DNA from: Spirosoma fluviale | Lineage (GTDB): Bacteria; Bacteroidota; Bacteroidia; Cytophagales; Spirosomataceae | NCBI GenBank assembly: GCA_945906795.1 | Contig: CAMDRO010000011.1 | Location: 1 to 49,652, forward strand | DNA length: 49,652 nt | Reading direction: 5' to 3' | Shown: positions 9,331 through 18,683 of the stretch, piece by piece | How the letters are laid out: the number at the start of each line of letters is the position of its first letter | Position numbering within the stretch: the stretch's first letter is position 1 | Notes under the pieces: model-generated | Told to the model about the DNA's origin: nothing | Database searches by the model: none | Seen by the model: the letters and a program-made list of their open reading frames with translations, nothing else | Translations under genes and position numbers: made by a program

Positions 9331-9939
9331 CTATTCGTAAACAATTCGGCCTACTATGCTTCGGCCGAGGGTAATTTCATCTGTATACTCTAAATCTCCA
9401 CCAATCGGAATTCCTCTTGCGATTGTCGAAATTTTAATGGTGTAATCTGATAATTTTTTCGTTAAATAAAAAGCGGTCGTATCCCCTTCCATCGTCGGGC
9501 TTAAACCTAAAATCACCTCCTTTACATTTCCTGAAGCGACTCTTTCCACTAAAGATTCAATCGTCAAATCAGAAGGTGATATACCGGATAAGGGAGAAAT
9601 AATACCCCCAAGCACATGGTAAAGTCCCGTATATTGGCCCGTATTTTCAATGGCTAAAACATCTCTTAAATCTTCCACCACCATCAAAATAGACTCATCA
9701 CGCTTATTGCTGGCACAAATTCCACACAAATCTCCATCAGAAATCATGTGACACGTAGGGCAGTACCGAGTTTCAGTTCTTAGTTGGACCACCGCATGCG
9801 CTAATTGTAAAGATTGAGATTCAGGTCGTTTTAAGAGGTGCAAAGCTAATCGCAAGGCCGACTTTTTCCCAATCCCAGGAAGTTTAGATATCTCCTCTAC
9901 GGCTTGTTCAATGATTCGAGAAGGATAGGTATGCATCAT
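9331..9939 (-). CDS. recR: Recombination protein RecR
   Basis: About 202 aa from the ATG at 9939 (a second ATG follows at 9936); the longer open frame to 9993 overlaps clpS and is rejected. RecR works with RecO and RecF in loading RecA at single-strand gaps. Features in order: helix-hairpin-helix (ISKLPGIGKKSALRLALHLL), a four-cysteine zinc finger (CPTCHMISDGDLCGIC), and a Toprim domain (ILMVVEDLRDVLAIENTG, then YHVLGGIISPLSGISP). Normal length. It begins 1 bp after the clpS stop, so the two are coupled. Confidence 0.95.
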   Translation of the reverse strand: MMHTYPSRIIEQAVEEISKLPGIGKKSALRLALHLLKRPESQSLQLAHAVVQLRTETRYCPTCHMISDGDLCGICASNKRDESILMVVEDLRDVLAIENTGQYTGLYHVLGGIISPLSGISPSDLTIESLVERVASGNVKEVILGLSPTMEGDTTAFYLTKKLSDYTIKISTIARGIPIGGDLEYTDEITLGRSIVGRIVYE

Positions 9940-9940
9940 A

Positions 9941-10276
9941 TTAGTTTTGAAAAGATTCAATTTCTGCGGATATGCCTCTACGGCAAATCTCATTTCTCAT
10001 AGATACTAATTCGTCAAATTCACCTGATTTTACGCCACATTTGCCTTTGAAATGAATCATTAAGGTACATTGTTCCGCCTGTTCGGCCGTATGATTACAC
10101 ACCTCAATCAACGTTAGAATAACATATTCGAACGAATTGACCTCATCATTATATACGACCAATTGATGTGCGGGCACTACTTCCTCCTCCACTTGGACTG
10201 AAATTTCTTCCTGCCATTTCTCTTGGTCGCCAAAAGAAAAATGATATTGAGAAACGTTATCTACGGAGAATTCCAT
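9941..10276 (-). CDS. clpS: ClpS adaptor protein
   Basis: A 111-aa protein. Residues 35-111 carry the ClpS fold: VVYNDEVNSFEYVILTLIEV, the downstream AEQCTLMIHFKGKCGVK and FDELVSMRNEI. ClpS hands substrates with N-terminal destabilising residues to ClpA-type unfoldases. The first 30 residues are an acidic extension with alternating charge typical of Bacteroidota forms. It is the first gene of the minus-strand run, with a candidate -7 box 31 bp upstream. Confidence 0.88.
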   Translation of the reverse strand: MEFSVDNVSQYHFSFGDQEKWQEEISVQVEEEVVPAHQLVVYNDEVNSFEYVILTLIEVCNHTAEQAEQCTLMIHFKGKCGVKSGEFDELVSMRNEICRRGISAEIESFQN

Positions 10277-10306
10277 ATTTTTGATTCAATTAAAAATGAC
10301 CTATTA

Positions 10307-10314
10307 CAAATTTA
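10307..10314 (-). promoter_or_regulatory. Probable -7 promoter element for the clpS-recR run
   Basis: Read on the minus strand this is TAAATTTG, an exact TAnnTTTG match, 31 bp before the clpS ATG. No clear -33 box is visible; the upstream sequence is a T-run. Confidence 0.45.
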
Positions 10315-10337
10315 AAAAAAAATCCTTTTAATCACCT

Positions 10338-11780
10338 ATGTCTGTCCAATTAGCCGGTGGAATTCTAGCCATCTATTTTGCTTTGCTTTTGTACATCTCG
10401 TATTACACGTCAAAAGGAGCTGATACAAATGCATTTTTCACGGCCAATAGGCAATCACCCTGGTGGTTGGTTGCTTTTGGGATGATCGGCACTTCCATCT
10501 CTGGATTAACTTTTATTTCCGTTCCAGGGGCCGTTGGCAAAACTTCATTCACCTATTTCCAATTAATACTAGGCCATTCTTTAGGCTATTTAACCATAGC
10601 CCTCGTGTTAATGCCCCTTTATTACCGCATGAATCTGATCTCGATCTATGGCTACCTAGAAAAACGGTTTGGCTTTTGGTCCTACAAAACAGGTTCTGCC
10701 TTCTTTCTTTTGTCTAGGACCATTGGATCAGCAGCTAGGTTATATTTAGCGGTCAACGTCCTACAAATTGCCATATTTGCGCCCATTGGTGTTCCATTTG
10801 TCGTCACCGTTTTTATTTCCATCGCACTTATTTGGTTATATACGCATCGGGGAGGTGTTCAAACCATCATTTGGACAGATACCTTACAAACACTTTTTTT
10901 ACTAGTCGCCTTGTTTATTACCATTTATTTGGTGGGCCAACAAATGAACATGGGCTTAGGGGATATGATTCAAACCATTTCTGATAGCAAATATTCCCAT
11001 ATGTTTGAATGGGACTGGAAAAGCCCGCATTTTTTCGGAAAAGACTTCTTAGCCGGTGTATTTATTGCCATCGTTATGACGGGCTTAGACCAAGATTTAA
11101 TGCAAAAAAATCTGACTTGTAAGTCGATTGGCGAAGCTCAAAAAAACATGTTTTGGTTTTATTGGATATTGCTTTTTATCAATATACTTTTCTTGTCATT
11201 AGGAGCATTATTGTACATCTATGCGCAGGTAAACCACATAGCCATACCTGCAAAAACAGATGAATTATATCCAATGCTTGCGCTGGGAGGCCAATTTGGC
11301 ACACTGGCCGCTGTTACTTTTTTGCTCGGAATTATAGCCGCATCTTATGCGAGTTCGGATTCAGCACTGACGGCTTTAACCACTTCATTTTGTATTGATT
11401 TTCTAAGTATTGAGAAATTCAAAGAGGAAAAAAGAAAAAAAATCAAACACCGAGTACACCTAGGATTTTCATTTGTGTTTTTTGTGGTGATTGGATTGTT
11501 TCATATGTTCAACAATCAAGAATTAATTGCAGCCGTATTTAACTTGGCCGGATATACCTATGGGCCCTTATTAGGGTTATTTTCGTTTGGTTTATTTACC
11601 AAACTACAAGTCCGCGATAAACTAGTACCGATCGTATGCTTAGGCTCCCCCATTTTGACTTTTATTTTAGAAACACAATCTCAATCCTTATTTGGGGGAT
11701 TTGGCTTTGCTAAGCTGATATTAAATGGTAGTATATGTTTCTTGCTATTATACTTCATTCGTGTGAAAAAAACAGCATAA
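10338..11780 (+). CDS. Sodium:solute symporter family protein
   Basis: A 480-aa integral membrane protein with about 13 hydrophobic segments, as expected for the SSS family (LeuT fold). The N-terminal region holds the conserved WWLVAFGMIGTSISGLTFIS and the mid-protein AGVFIAIVMTGLDQDLMQKN. The sequence does not reveal the substrate; relatives carry sugars, vitamins, proline or sialic acid. It is monocistronic, divergent from clpS, and ends at a strong hairpin terminator at 11784-11806. Confidence 0.87.
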   Translation: MSVQLAGGILAIYFALLLYISYYTSKGADTNAFFTANRQSPWWLVAFGMIGTSISGLTFISVPGAVGKTSFTYFQLILGHSLGYLTIALVLMPLYYRMNLISIYGYLEKRFGFWSYKTGSAFFLLSRTIGSAARLYLAVNVLQIAIFAPIGVPFVVTVFISIALIWLYTHRGGVQTIIWTDTLQTLFLLVALFITIYLVGQQMNMGLGDMIQTISDSKYSHMFEWDWKSPHFFGKDFLAGVFIAIVMTGLDQDLMQKNLTCKSIGEAQKNMFWFYWILLFINILFLSLGALLYIYAQVNHIAIPAKTDELYPMLALGGQFGTLAAVTFLLGIIAASYASSDSALTALTTSFCIDFLSIEKFKEEKRKKIKHRVHLGFSFVFFVVIGLFHMFNNQELIAAVFNLAGYTYGPLLGLFSFGLFTKLQVRDKLVPIVCLGSPILTFILETQSQSLFGGFGFAKLILNGSICFLLLYFIRVKKTA

Positions 11781-11783
11781 AAA

Positions 11784-11806
11784 AAGGGCGACCTATGATC
11801 GCCCTT
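11784..11806. terminator. Bidirectional intrinsic terminator
   Basis: A perfect 8-bp stem (AAGGGCGA / TCGCCCTT) with a 7-base loop, flanked by A-runs on the left and a T-rich stretch on the right. It lies between the convergent symporter and YceI genes and can end transcription in both directions. Confidence 0.85.
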
Positions 11807-11827
11807 CTTTCAACATGTAAAAAAAGA

Positions 11828-12394
11828 TTAATTCTGAACAAATTCTCCGTTCGCTTTTAATTCAATTTCTTCGCCTACCACAACTACTGGTATTGTTGTA
11901 CCAACACCAAATGCTGTACGATTCAGGGTTCCAGTAAATCTAAATCCGGCAATTTTTTTACCCGCTTTGTTGGTCGACACACCATTCAAAGTACCATCCA
12001 AAGTCACCATTTTAGTTACTCCGTGCATCGTTAATTCGCCTGTCAATTTATACTTGCGATCAGCCACTTTCTTGAATGAATTACTCTTGAAAGAAATAGT
12101 AGCAAATTTTGCTGCATCAAAGAAATCAGCGCTCTTCAAGTGAGTATCGCGACGATCAACATCCGTAAATACTGAATTTACATCAGCTGTTAATTCAAAT
12201 TGAGCGTCTGAAAAATCATCTTTAGTCGTTGTTAAAGTAGCATCAGAAATTTTAAAAGAGCCTTCAACATCAGAAAGCATCATGTGAACAACACTAAAAC
12301 CAACTTTAGAGTGAGCTTTATCTACACTCCATTTTTGAGCAGTGGCCGTAAAACCTAAAGCCATCAGGCCAACAATCATTAAAACATTTTTCAT
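11828..12394 (-). CDS. YceI-family exported lipid-binding protein
   Basis: A 188-aa protein with a cleavable signal peptide (MKNVLMIVGLMALGFTATAQ). The mature part starts KWSVDKAHSKVGFSVVHMM, the standard YceI opening, and continues through DRRDTHLKSADFFDAAKF and KYKLTGELTMHGVTK, both diagnostic. YceI proteins form lipocalin-like barrels that bind polyprenyl lipids in the periplasm; the ligand here is unknown. A single gene with a TAnnTTTG box 30 bp upstream. Confidence 0.92.
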   Translation of the reverse strand: MKNVLMIVGLMALGFTATAQKWSVDKAHSKVGFSVVHMMLSDVEGSFKISDATLTTTKDDFSDAQFELTADVNSVFTDVDRRDTHLKSADFFDAAKFATISFKSNSFKKVADRKYKLTGELTMHGVTKMVTLDGTLNGVSTNKAGKKIAGFRFTGTLNRTAFGVGTTIPVVVVGEEIELKANGEFVQN

Positions 12395-12424
12395 TTGGGT
12401 AAGGGATTAAAATTTAAAATTTGT

Positions 12425-12432
12425 CAAAACTA
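12425..12432 (-). promoter_or_regulatory. Probable -7 promoter element for the YceI gene
   Basis: On the minus strand this reads TAGTTTTG, matching TAnnTTTG, 30 bp before the ATG. The region upstream is nearly all A and T, with no definite -33 box. Confidence 0.4.
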
Positions 12433-12490
12433 AGTTAAAAATTAATAAAAATTTGAAATAAACTATAAAGCAAAAAATTAAAGTTCAAAT

Positions 12491-15166
12491 TTAAAAGTTT
12501 TTTCTTGCATCATCCACGTCATCCATCTCCACTGTTTTCTTAATCTTACGCCAGTCGATCGTCCGATTGTACTTAATCATCGTTTTATCCGCATCAAAAA
12601 TCCGTGTATCAGGAAACACAAATTGATAGGGCTTAAAATTAGGCTTCTCCACAAAAAAATCATCTAATACACTGGCGGTCTGATCGTAATGATTCACGGG
12701 TGGAACGCCCAACAACGTATAAATCACGCGTAAAATAGATCCAAAATTGGCATGAGTATGCGACACATAATCACGCTTAACATAGGGACCTGCCAACATC
12801 AAAACACTTCTGTGCGCATCGATGTGGTCCACCCCTCCTTGAGGATCGTCCTCAGTTACGATGACCAACATGTTTTTCCAATAGGGCGTATGCGATAAAA
12901 ACTGAAGCATACGACCTAAGGCTAAATCATTGTCGGCCATATAAGATTCCTTGAACGGAAATCCATCCACGGCACTAGGATCCGTCCCATGATCATTAGG
13001 CAATTGGATCGTCACTAGCGAAGGCATCTTTTCTTTTCCTTTCAACCACATTTTGGTGAATTCTTCTTCAAATTGCGCTACTCTGAATTGATCCGGAATA
13101 CTCGTATTAAATCCTGCATAATTATGACTTGTACGATTATATAAGGCTTTTTGCATCGGTACCATGACCACATGACCCGCTCCAGTGAGGGTATCAAACC
13201 AATCTTCACGGACATGCCCCGTTTCATTCGCCTCTCCAAAATTATAAAACGAAATATTTTTTCTTTCTAAGGCTTCCCAAAGTCCGCCAACCTCAGCAAA
13301 ATCTTCAGGATCCATACTCCCCGTTGAACCTGGAAAACGTCTACCCGGTGCTTTCGAAAATATTTTTGCTGATTTCGAGACACTTGAATTGGTTTCTACC
13401 CATTCATTTGGAATGACTCCCATCATCCAATGATGTCCATGAATGGAGGCGTCACTGTCGCAATAAAAATTGTCGCTCATAGAAAATGCTTTTGAAATCA
13501 AGTGATGATTGGGCATCACATTCACATTTTCTATGACATGAGCTGAATCTCTAACAGTCCTTCCTAATCCATAACGGGCGATGGAAGAATCACCATTAGC
13601 CCCTTTAAATTGACCAAAAACCTCGTCATAGGTACGATTTTCCTTCGTGATATAAACAATGTGTTTGATAGGAGAATTAAGGTTACCCTGAATGTTGAAG
13701 GTTTTGTTTCCTCGATTAGCCATCGATTTTTGAACAAAGGTATAGGACAAAACCTCCTGTGTAAATTTGGCTAATTCAGCCGTGTTAGGCGTTTTAATTT
13801 GTTGGAATGTCCCTAACTGAATATCTCCCACATAGGTACCTTGGACGGGTGCTTCAAACCCATTACCTCCATTGGGACCGGCGCCATATCCCCTACTGGA
13901 GCTAACGTACATCGTTTTTTCATCTGGTGAAAGTAAAACGCGCGTCGGGCCCCAACCCGTAGGAATAAAACCTTTGGTTTTCATAGAAACCAAGTCGATT
14001 ACCGCCACCGCATTTAAGCCTAAACAGGTAACATAAAGGGTTTTTTCATCTTTAGAAAGACATAGACCAAAAGGTAAATATCCCCTTCTTTTATCCAATA
14101 AAGGTGAAAATTGAATCGGAATGTGACTTTTAATTTTTTGAGTTTTGAAATCCAATACGGCAATATTGTCATTGGTTGCATTGCTGACATAAGCAAATTT
14201 TAATCCTACGGCCAGCGAATTAGGGCTAGAACCACCGACCACTTCCATTTCTTCCACCATTTCACCCAATTGGAATCCAGGCTTATATTTTTTAACAATT
14301 TTATTGGTTTGCAGGTCAATTTGGAATACACTCATGGCCTCATCCGATCTGGGGTCACCTAAACCAGGAATCTTTTTTCCATTAATCACGGTACCCTCAC
14401 GCGATTCTTTGGTGTCATTTCCATAGGGATGATAAGGAATATGCTGAGATTGTAAATTCAGCAGGTTGGTCCCCTCCACTAACGGATAGGAATACATGCC
14501 AACGTTAGCCACAAAAGCATATTTGTGATCTAAACTTAAACTCACACCAAAAGGCAGCCTGCCCGTTGGGATGCTATGTACCAATTTCCCATCTGTTAAA
14601 CTGATGCGAACCATGCGGAAATTAGCCCGATCAAGGACCAATAATTCATTATTTGAGGGTAAAAAAGTTAAATCAGAGGTAAAGCTATCCTCATATGTGA
14701 CTCCTGAAACCACACCATCTAAAAAAAAGGTTCGCAAAACTTTAGCCGTAAGCACGTCGACTTCAAGCACAGTACCCGCATCTCCTCCACTTAAATACAC
14801 TTTTTTACTATCCATTGAAAATGCCACACCTAAAAAAGAACTTTTTCCGTAAGGAGAAAGCTTATTTGGTGTGCCAAATTTTGGGAAGCGAATCGCTTGA
14901 TTTGTACGTAAATCAATTCGGGTGAAAACCCCATTATGTAAGGTTATGGCCCAATTTCCATCTTGGCTTATTGCCATGCCATATGGATCGTTGGTTATAC
15001 CGATTGTTTGACCTGCCGGGTTAACATAGCGGCCGCTAGGCAAAACAGAAATTCCGGCCGTATCAATTTTAGCAAATTGCTTAAGCCCTGGAACTTCGAG
15101 GAATTTTTGAGCATGGCTCAAATATGAGGTTGAGAAGAATAAAAAGATGGCTAATATTCGCTTCAT
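12491..15166 (-). CDS. Exported YncE-like propeller / phosphoesterase fusion
   Basis: A protein of about 891 aa from the ATG at 15166, which opens a signal peptide (MKRILAIFLFFSTSYLSHAQ); the open frame extends 25 codons upstream without one. Residues about 40-480 form a YncE/NHL-type beta-propeller (blades such as TLYVTCLGLNAVAVIDL and TMYVSSSRGYGAG). Residues about 500-870 are a phosphoesterase of the PF04185/alkaline-phosphatase-like superfamily: ITKENRTYDEVFGQF, ASIHGHHWMMG, NDHGTDPSAVDG, VTEDDPQGGVDHIDAHR and SHTHANFGSILR carry the likely metal ligands. It probably hydrolyses phosphate esters or phospholipids in the periplasm or outside; the substrate is unknown. Confidence 0.85.
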   Translation of the reverse strand: MKRILAIFLFFSTSYLSHAQKFLEVPGLKQFAKIDTAGISVLPSGRYVNPAGQTIGITNDPYGMAISQDGNWAITLHNGVFTRIDLRTNQAIRFPKFGTPNKLSPYGKSSFLGVAFSMDSKKVYLSGGDAGTVLEVDVLTAKVLRTFFLDGVVSGVTYEDSFTSDLTFLPSNNELLVLDRANFRMVRISLTDGKLVHSIPTGRLPFGVSLSLDHKYAFVANVGMYSYPLVEGTNLLNLQSQHIPYHPYGNDTKESREGTVINGKKIPGLGDPRSDEAMSVFQIDLQTNKIVKKYKPGFQLGEMVEEMEVVGGSSPNSLAVGLKFAYVSNATNDNIAVLDFKTQKIKSHIPIQFSPLLDKRRGYLPFGLCLSKDEKTLYVTCLGLNAVAVIDLVSMKTKGFIPTGWGPTRVLLSPDEKTMYVSSSRGYGAGPNGGNGFEAPVQGTYVGDIQLGTFQQIKTPNTAELAKFTQEVLSYTFVQKSMANRGNKTFNIQGNLNSPIKHIVYITKENRTYDEVFGQFKGANGDSSIARYGLGRTVRDSAHVIENVNVMPNHHLISKAFSMSDNFYCDSDASIHGHHWMMGVIPNEWVETNSSVSKSAKIFSKAPGRRFPGSTGSMDPEDFAEVGGLWEALERKNISFYNFGEANETGHVREDWFDTLTGAGHVVMVPMQKALYNRTSHNYAGFNTSIPDQFRVAQFEEEFTKMWLKGKEKMPSLVTIQLPNDHGTDPSAVDGFPFKESYMADNDLALGRMLQFLSHTPYWKNMLVIVTEDDPQGGVDHIDAHRSVLMLAGPYVKRDYVSHTHANFGSILRVIYTLLGVPPVNHYDQTASVLDDFFVEKPNFKPYQFVFPDTRIFDADKTMIKYNRTIDWRKIKKTVEMDDVDDARKNF

Positions 15167-15288
15167 AAATAATTTAAATTTTACGAATTTATTGTTAATT
15201 ATTCGAATTTCGAAGGCGAATTTAGGATTTAAAGGTTTCATAATATGGAAATATCCTCCCCTTGAATTTCATCTTTTAAATAGAAAAA

Positions 15289-16305
15289 TTAATCTAAAAT
15301 TACCATCGCCTTAATAACCTTATTGGCCGGATTGATTAATTCAGGAAATTGAGAGGCCACCTCCTCAAATGCCAATCTGTGTGAAATGAAAACATGTGGG
15401 TTTATTAATTTTTGCTGAATGGAGTCGGCTACCCAATGGAAATCTTCACGTGTGGCGTTCCGACTGCTCATTAGGGTAGCTTCACGTTTGTGAAAATCAG
15501 GGTGTGAAAATGAAATTTCGGCCAATTGCAAACCAATTAAAACATAGGTTCCGCCCTGTGAAATGTATTGAAATGATTGTTCTATGGCCTTTTTATATCC
15601 CGTCGCATCGATTACCACTCGAGGCATATTGCCTTTAGTGATTTCTTTTAATGCCTGTAATGCATCTTCTTGATTTGGATTTATGCTAAAAGGAATTTGA
15701 AGGTTTTCCTTGGCAAAATCTAGTCGATTTTGACTTATATCTTGCATGATCACCTGAGCACCAGCGACCTGGGCCATGGCAGCAGCTCCTAAACCAATGG
15801 GACCTGCACCTACAATTAACACAAATTCATTAGGTCTAATTTCCGCTCTTTTTATACCGTGAGCACCGATGGCCAAGGGTTCTAAAAGCGCCAAAGAATC
15901 TAAATCTAATCGTATATCTTTAAATAGTGATTGAATGGGTACTAAGATATATTCAGCCATTCCCCCATCACAATGTACCCCCATAACATGTAAATTTGAG
16001 CAACAATTCGTCTTTCCCTGAGAGCAAGCAAAGCACGTTCCACAAGAAAAATACGGGATAATACTGATATGATCCCCTACTCTATAATCTGCATGGGTTT
16101 CAATCTCAAGGATCTCGCCGGCTAATTCATGTCCAAGCACGCGGGGATAGTTGAAAAATGGCTGAGTCCCATCAAAAGCATGTAAATCAGTCCCACAAAT
16201 CCCAATTCGTTTGACTTTTATGAGTGCGTATCCTTTTTTTAATTCCGGCACGGAGCCATTTGAATAAGCAAATTCGCCAGGTTTTACACAGGTTAAAAGT
16301 CTCAT
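15289..16305 (-). CDS. Zinc-dependent alcohol/polyol dehydrogenase (MDR family)
   Basis: A 338-aa medium-chain dehydrogenase. The catalytic-zinc region shows GICGTDLHAFDG and GHELAGEI; the structural-zinc cysteines lie in CGTCFACSQGKTNCC; the NAD site is VGAGPIGLGAAAMAQ. The pattern is closest to sorbitol, threonine or galactonate dehydrogenases, which oxidise a secondary hydroxyl. It ends 3 bp before the alginate-export-like gene begins upstream on the same strand, so sugar or sugar-acid oxidation tied to that porin is a reasonable inference. Confidence 0.83.
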   Translation of the reverse strand: MRLLTCVKPGEFAYSNGSVPELKKGYALIKVKRIGICGTDLHAFDGTQPFFNYPRVLGHELAGEILEIETHADYRVGDHISIIPYFSCGTCFACSQGKTNCCSNLHVMGVHCDGGMAEYILVPIQSLFKDIRLDLDSLALLEPLAIGAHGIKRAEIRPNEFVLIVGAGPIGLGAAAMAQVAGAQVIMQDISQNRLDFAKENLQIPFSINPNQEDALQALKEITKGNMPRVVIDATGYKKAIEQSFQYISQGGTYVLIGLQLAEISFSHPDFHKREATLMSSRNATREDFHWVADSIQQKLINPHVFISHRLAFEEVASQFPELINPANKVIKAMVILD

Positions 16306-16308
16306 GGA

Positions 16309-17691
16309 TTAAAATTTAAATGCATTTTTAAGGGCAAAATACAGGACATTTTGGCCATTTCCCGTATCGCTCACGTAGTCGCCAGCGACGCAATATCCTA
16401 ATTCAAATTGTAAACTGATGTTTTTGGTCGGAAAATAATTGGCATCTAACGCATAAATATTCCCGACTTGTCTAGCATCACTACCCATTTTTTTACCCAA
16501 AATAGGCCTTAATGGGTTCATATTAGGGGTAAATATTCCATCAGCTAAACTCTCTCGGGTTACAAATGAGCTGCGTAATGTCACCAACCATTTATTGCTA
16601 TGTTGAAAACGTACATATGGACTAAGATTAATCGTATTAGTAATATTCAAGGCAACGGTTTGACCAAAAGGAGGTTTGGCAAACAAAGTATTAAACGTAT
16701 TTAGTTCTGAATCTGAAGCAGAATTGTCTCCAGGAACGTAATTGCCGCTAAACCCAAGATAAAAATGTTGAATAGGGCTCACATTAAAATCCCAAACGGC
16801 CATAAAAGATGAAATAGTTAATGCTTCAAAAGATCCTGTTTGTTTTGCTAATTCTACATCATAATTCCAAGGACCCAATGCGCTATAAATTCGGGCCCCA
16901 AAAGTATGTCGATTTTCAAAGCCCTTATTAAACATATATTGTCTTATGTTACTTTCTAAGTTTAAATAATACAGATCTATATTATTTCTGGATTTCTTGG
17001 AAGTATGCATGTAATAAATACCAGAAAGAGTTTCTGAAGAGGGTTCATCATCAAAAACGCCGGTATTCATTTTCATTGGTTTGGAGGTAAAAATATCTAA
17101 TTTATTTCGTGGACTCACATATTTAAGGGTTGCACCTTGAAAAGTAAGCCGAGTGTTTGGACCTTCCCTTGAAGCCACAAAACGTTCTGAGCCATAGGCA
17201 AGTTCTTGTTGGCCCACACGAAAAATCCAATGATTTTTAAATTTAAAATCAATAAATAGTTGGTGAATCGACAACAAATTTTCATCAATTTGTGAAGTGA
17301 TTGGATTAGGATTTAAAAATCGGGCTGTATTATTTAGCTGAGCAAAAAGGCGAAAGGTATTTTTATAGGTCACATTGGCATGAAACATAATCCGATGCAT
17401 GAGTTGGTGTGGACTATCTGTAACAAAATCGCTAGGTACCTCACCAAAATTTACATGTTCATAAGACTGATATTGCTCTCTCGATTCACCGCCTAGGCTC
17501 CATTGGAAATTAGAACCTAGTGAAAGATTTTTGATTTTTTCTTTCCAAGTCGTTTTGAGTGAATCGGCTTTTAAATACGAAAAATCATCATCAAATCGTA
17601 ATCTAGCAATGTTTTGAGCATAGCCTTTGAATTGAAGAAAAATTCCAAGCAAGAAAAACAAGCAGATCTTTAAAAAGCGAAGGCTAAACAT
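16309..17691 (-). CDS. Alginate-export-family outer-membrane porin
   Basis: A protein of about 460 aa with a signal peptide (FLKICLFFLLGIFLQFKGYAQ). The start is taken at the ATG at 17691. The mature protein has the alternating, aromatic-rich strands of an outer-membrane beta-barrel and ends in Phe (NAFKF). WSLGGESREQYQSYEH and RVGQQELAYGSERFV with TRLTFQGATLKY are signatures of the alginate_exp family (AlgE-like). In Bacteroidota these barrels may pass small sugars or other solutes rather than alginate. It precedes the zinc dehydrogenase by 3 bp. Confidence 0.78.
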   Translation of the reverse strand: MFSLRFLKICLFFLLGIFLQFKGYAQNIARLRFDDDFSYLKADSLKTTWKEKIKNLSLGSNFQWSLGGESREQYQSYEHVNFGEVPSDFVTDSPHQLMHRIMFHANVTYKNTFRLFAQLNNTARFLNPNPITSQIDENLLSIHQLFIDFKFKNHWIFRVGQQELAYGSERFVASREGPNTRLTFQGATLKYVSPRNKLDIFTSKPMKMNTGVFDDEPSSETLSGIYYMHTSKKSRNNIDLYYLNLESNIRQYMFNKGFENRHTFGARIYSALGPWNYDVELAKQTGSFEALTISSFMAVWDFNVSPIQHFYLGFSGNYVPGDNSASDSELNTFNTLFAKPPFGQTVALNITNTINLSPYVRFQHSNKWLVTLRSSFVTRESLADGIFTPNMNPLRPILGKKMGSDARQVGNIYALDANYFPTKNISLQFELGYCVAGDYVSDTGNGQNVLYFALKNAFKF

Positions 17692-17905
17692 CAAAATTGA
17701 TTAAATTAAACACAAAAAAAAGGCTTTTTAAAATGATATGTACTATTTAGCGACGAAAAAGAGTCAATCTAATTGTTATTAATTACTTAAGAGAATGTAT
17801 AGAATTCGATTTGCAAAAATATTCAAAAAATAACAATCAAAATAAATGATCAATTCATTTTTTTTTAAAATGATAAATAGAATTTATAACACGACATCTA
17901 CAAAT

Positions 17906-18610
17906 TTAGTGATATTTAAAAATGCAATAAATAGCTCTAAAACCATCTCTCCATCCAATTTTTTTTCCCTCATTAAAAGTTCTACCATAATAACTTATAC
18001 CTACTTCAAAAATACGAATACCTTTAATTTTTGCAATTTTAGAGGTTACCTCTGGTTCAAATCCAAATCTGTTTTCATGAAGAATAATTGACTTAATAAC
18101 CTCTGAACGAAACATCTTATAGCAGGTTTCCATATCAGATAAATTCAAATTAGTAAAACAATTACTCAAAAAAGTTAATATTTTATTTCCAATACTATGC
18201 CAAAAAAATAAAATTCTTCTTGGTTTACCGCCTATGAAGCGACTACCATATACAACGTCTGCTAAATTTGATAAAATGGGGTTTAAAAGTAAATTATACT
18301 CTAATGGATCATATTCAAGATCAGCATCTTGAATGACAATAATATCACCATTAGCTTCTTTAATTCCTGTATGTATAGCCGCTCCTTTCCCTTTATTTTC
18401 AGAATGCTTAAATAATTTAATAAATTGCTTAGGGTTATTTTTTTGATAGCTTTCCAATTTTTCAATCGTATTATCCTTACTAAAATCGTCAATAACAATA
18501 ATTTCTTTTTCCAAATCACCAATTAACGTAACTGAAGCAATTTTTTCTAAAATAAAATGTATTGTAGGACCTTCATTGTAAACAGGAATTATAATAGTTA
18601 ACTTTTTCAT
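17906..18610 (-). CDS. GT2 glycosyltransferase, polyprenyl-phosphate type
   Basis: A 234-aa GT-A enzyme resembling dolichyl/undecaprenyl-phosphate glucosyl- or mannosyltransferases. The N-terminus reads KLTIIIPVYNEGPTIHFIL; the DxD motif is VIQDADLEYDP; ETCYKMFR and EVTSKIAK follow as in DPM1-like proteins, and the end (FNEGKKIGWRDGFRA) matches this group. There are no C-terminal membrane helices, so it is the soluble short form. It probably loads a sugar onto a lipid carrier. Base composition is far more AT-rich than in the flanking genes, with almost no G or C at third positions, suggesting transfer. It lies beside the shortened LamG-like gene. Confidence 0.85.
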   Translation of the reverse strand: MKKLTIIIPVYNEGPTIHFILEKIASVTLIGDLEKEIIVIDDFSKDNTIEKLESYQKNNPKQFIKLFKHSENKGKGAAIHTGIKEANGDIIVIQDADLEYDPLEYNLLLNPILSNLADVVYGSRFIGGKPRRILFFWHSIGNKILTFLSNCFTNLNLSDMETCYKMFRSEVIKSIILHENRFGFEPEVTSKIAKIKGIRIFEVGISYYGRTFNEGKKIGWRDGFRAIYCIFKYH

Positions 18611-18683
18611 TGTGCGAAAATTTATAAAAATAAATTATTAAATTAATATCAATTAAAAATTTTAAAATCGATATAGTTTAAAA

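Noticed and set aside
9315-9344. Longer start for the superoxide dismutase (ten extra codons)
   Set aside because: It would overlap recR by 14 bp and place polar residues ahead of the signal segment; the ATG at 9314 gives a normal signal peptide and a 16-bp gap.
9940-9993. Longer start for RecR
   Set aside because: The extra 18 codons overlap clpS and precede the conserved RecR N-terminus; the ATG at 9939 directly after the clpS stop gives the usual length.
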